DNA of 9,447 nucleotides from positions 1 through 9,447 of the forward strand of contig JAATGX010000122.1 in assembly GCA_015688915.1 (NCBI GenBank). Reading direction: 5' to 3'. A program made the position numbers and the translations under genes. The notes below the pieces were generated by a model. That model had not been told where the DNA came from. It searched no databases and saw nothing but the letters and a program-made list of their open reading frames with translations. Below are positions 5,534 through 9,447 of this stretch, in pieces (within the stretch, counting starts at the first letter, position 1; each line of letters starts with the position of its first letter). The stretch is from Desulfuromonadales bacterium (GTDB lineage: Bacteria > Desulfobacterota > Desulfuromonadia > Geobacterales > Pseudopelobacteraceae).

Positions 5534-6715
5534 TCAGGTCCGGTAATCGGCGTTGATGCTGACGTATTCGTGAGACAGGTCCGAAGTGTACACGGTGGCG
5601 ATGCCGCTCCCCAGCCCCAGGTCCACGGTGACGGTGAATTCCTTCTTCTTGAGCACCTCGGTACCCCGTGCCTCGGCATCGCCGCCGGCAAAGAGGCCGT
5701 TTTTGGCCATGCAGACGTCGTCGAAGCGGAGCGACAAAAGCGTCTGGTCCACCTGGGCGCCCGAGTAGCCCACGGCGCAGAAGATACGCCCCCAGTTGGC
5801 ATCCTGGCCGAAAAAGGCGGTCTTGACCAGGCTGGAGTTGGCAACGGCCATGGCCGCCCGTTTGGCGTCGGCGTCGTCCTTGGCGCCGGTGATCCGCACC
5901 TCGACGAACTTGGTTGCCCCTTCGCCATCCTTGACGATCTGCTTGGCCAGGGAGAGCAGCACGTCGTGCAGCAGGGCCTCGAACGCCGCAGCCTCCGGTG
6001 TCCCGGCCGCAATGGGCGGATTGCCGGCTCGGCCGTTGGCCATGATCAGGCAGGTGTCGTTGGTGGAGGTGTCGCCGTCCACGGAGATGATGTTGAAGGA
6101 GGTGTCCACCGCGCGGCGGAAGACGGTGTCAAGCAAGGCCGGTTCCACGGCGGCGTCGGTGATGATGAAGGAGAGCATGGTGGCCATGTTGGGCATGATC
6201 ATGCCGGCCCCCTTGGCGATGCCGGCCACGGTATAGCTGACCCCACCCGCCCGGCCGGCCCTGGCTTCCATCTTGGGGAAGGTGTCCGTGGTCATGATGG
6301 CTTGGGCCACGTCGTCCAGCGTGCCGCAGGAGAGTCCTTCGATCAGCGCCGGAATGGCGCTCCTGACCCGTTCCAGCGGCATCTGCACGCCGATCACTCC
6401 GGTTGAGGCGACCTGAACCGCATCGTCCGGTAGTTCCAGTCCTTCCGCCACCAGGTGCGACGTCTCCCGCGCCGCCACCATCCCCGGTTCACCAGTGCAG
6501 GCATTGGCGTTGCCGCTGTTGACCACCAGCGCCTGAGCCGTGCCGTTGGCGATGCGGGCGGCCGAGAGCAGCACCGGTGCCGCCTTGACGGCATTGGTGG
6601 TAAAGACGGCGCAGGCCCGGGCCGGAACCTCGGAGAAGATCAGGGCCAGGTCTTTCCGCCCCGGTTTCTTGATGGCCGCCTCGACGGCGGAGAACTGATA
6701 ACCTTTGATGTCCAT
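5534..6715 (-). CDS. argJ: glutamate N-acetyltransferase / amino-acid acetyltransferase
   Basis: ArgJ moves the acetyl group from N-acetylornithine to glutamate in the cyclic arginine pathway; many homologues also make N-acetylglutamate from acetyl-CoA, but whether this one does cannot be read from sequence. Length is 393 residues, normal for bacteria. The precursor cleaves itself at A178|T179 within GMIMPNMATMLSF, the new N-terminal T179 being the nucleophile. STGVIG at 104-109 supplies the oxyanion-hole Thr-Gly pair, and KGAG, NSGNANACTG, DGEGATKF and the C-terminal NADYRT are also conserved. The ATG at 6713-6715 with a GAGG site is preferred over an in-frame GTG 18 nt upstream. It lies downstream of secA on the same strand across a 238-nt repeat-bearing spacer, and is closed by its own terminator. 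Confidence 0.97.
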   Translation of the reverse strand: MDIKGYQFSAVEAAIKKPGRKDLALIFSEVPARACAVFTTNAVKAAPVLLSAARIANGTAQALVVNSGNANACTGEPGMVAARETSHLVAEGLELPDDAVQVASTGVIGVQMPLERVRSAIPALIEGLSCGTLDDVAQAIMTTDTFPKMEARAGRAGGVSYTVAGIAKGAGMIMPNMATMLSFIITDAAVEPALLDTVFRRAVDTSFNIISVDGDTSTNDTCLIMANGRAGNPPIAAGTPEAAAFEALLHDVLLSLAKQIVKDGEGATKFVEVRITGAKDDADAKRAAMAVANSSLVKTAFFGQDANWGRIFCAVGYSGAQVDQTLLSLRFDDVCMAKNGLFAGGDAEARGTEVLKKKEFTVTVDLGLGSGIATVYTSDLSHEYVSINADYRT

Positions 6716-6728
6716 AAAAACCTCATCT

Positions 6729-6937
6729 GCCACGGAGACACAGAGACACGGAGAAAAGCGAAGAAATCTGTTCAGGTGTTCTCACACGAAGGCACAAAGA
6801 AAGACAGGACTGAGTTTTTAAAAGAATTTCGGTATTCCGGCTTCTTTCGTGTCTTGGTACCTTCGTGTGAGAACAAGGTGGTACATTCTATTTTCTCAGC
6901 CGTTTCGCCTCTCTCTGCGTCTCTGTGCCCCTGTGGC
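6729..6937. repeat. nested imperfect palindromic repeat in the secA-argJ spacer
   Basis: Outer arms 6729-6763 and 6903-6937 are inverted copies matching at 27 of the first 34 positions, with all mismatches transitions. They are built on short near-tandem units of the type CAC(G/A)GAGACACAGAGAC. Inside them lies a second inverted pair of a different family, with perfect 14-bp arms GTTCTCACACGAAG (6778-6791) and its complement (6861-6874) plus weaker extension into ACGAAGGCAC/CAAGACACGAAAG text. A roughly 40-60 nt AT-richer centre contains GAATTTCGGTATTC, itself partly palindromic. There is no protein of its own. I recall similar CAGAGACAC and CACGAAGG intergenic text in environmental bacterial genomes, so a dispersed non-coding repeat is likely. 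In secA-argJ read-through RNA it would fold into a long hairpin. Confidence 0.8.
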
Positions 6938-6953
6938 AAAAATCATGTGACGT

Positions 6954-9447
<2,494 letters not shown>

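Noticed and set aside
5507..6406. Plus-strand open frame of 299 codons opposite argJ
   Set aside because: The minus-strand frame is unmistakably ArgJ; this one is Gly/His-rich complement text without a family match.
6721..6953. CRISPR array in the secA-argJ spacer
   Set aside because: The repeats are inverted and nested, with short degenerate units and no regular spacers, so they do not form an array.

Overview
The window looks like chromosomal sequence from a GC-rich Deltaproteobacterium, most likely a Geobacter relative (Geobacteraceae/Desulfuromonadia). This rests on the style of the proteins (SecA with a zinc-binding tail, an ArgJ of 393 residues, a TrpD with a DIDRDDINID insert) and on the secA-argJ adjacency. 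The placement is an inference from recalled gene order and was not tested by a search. Apart from the tail of one plus-strand gene at the left edge, every gene lies on the minus strand, so transcription runs from the right end towards the left.

Layout from right to left: secA (5' end outside the window), then a 238-nt spacer holding a nested palindromic repeat, then argJ with an intrinsic terminator. Next come a secreted S12-type serine hydrolase and, behind a good sigma-70-like promoter, a response regulator with a long disordered linker, closed by a second intrinsic terminator. The next unit starts with trpD and runs through a small AT-richer islet (a frameshifted DUF4258 gene plus an intact DUF2283 gene), trpC and a small two-helix membrane protein. 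The last meets the tail of a plus-strand S41 carboxy-terminal-processing peptidase across only 14 nt.

The core functions are protein export (SecA), arginine biosynthesis (ArgJ) and two steps of tryptophan biosynthesis (TrpD: anthranilate to phosphoribosylanthranilate; TrpC: CdRP to indole-3-glycerol phosphate). TrpF, which acts between TrpD and TrpC, is not in the window, and neither are trpE, trpB or trpA.

The least ordinary parts are four. The DUF4258/DUF2283 pair sits inside the trpD-trpC unit, and its upstream member is broken by one frameshift. The secA-argJ spacer contains two nested inverted-repeat families. The response regulator has a receiver, a Pro/Ala/acidic linker and a conserved-looking C-terminal helical tail. 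The putative trpD promoter overlaps the preceding terminator. I see no large undescribed system, and no tRNA, rRNA, CRISPR array, insertion sequence or phage gene. No gene-free stretch exceeds 300 nt.
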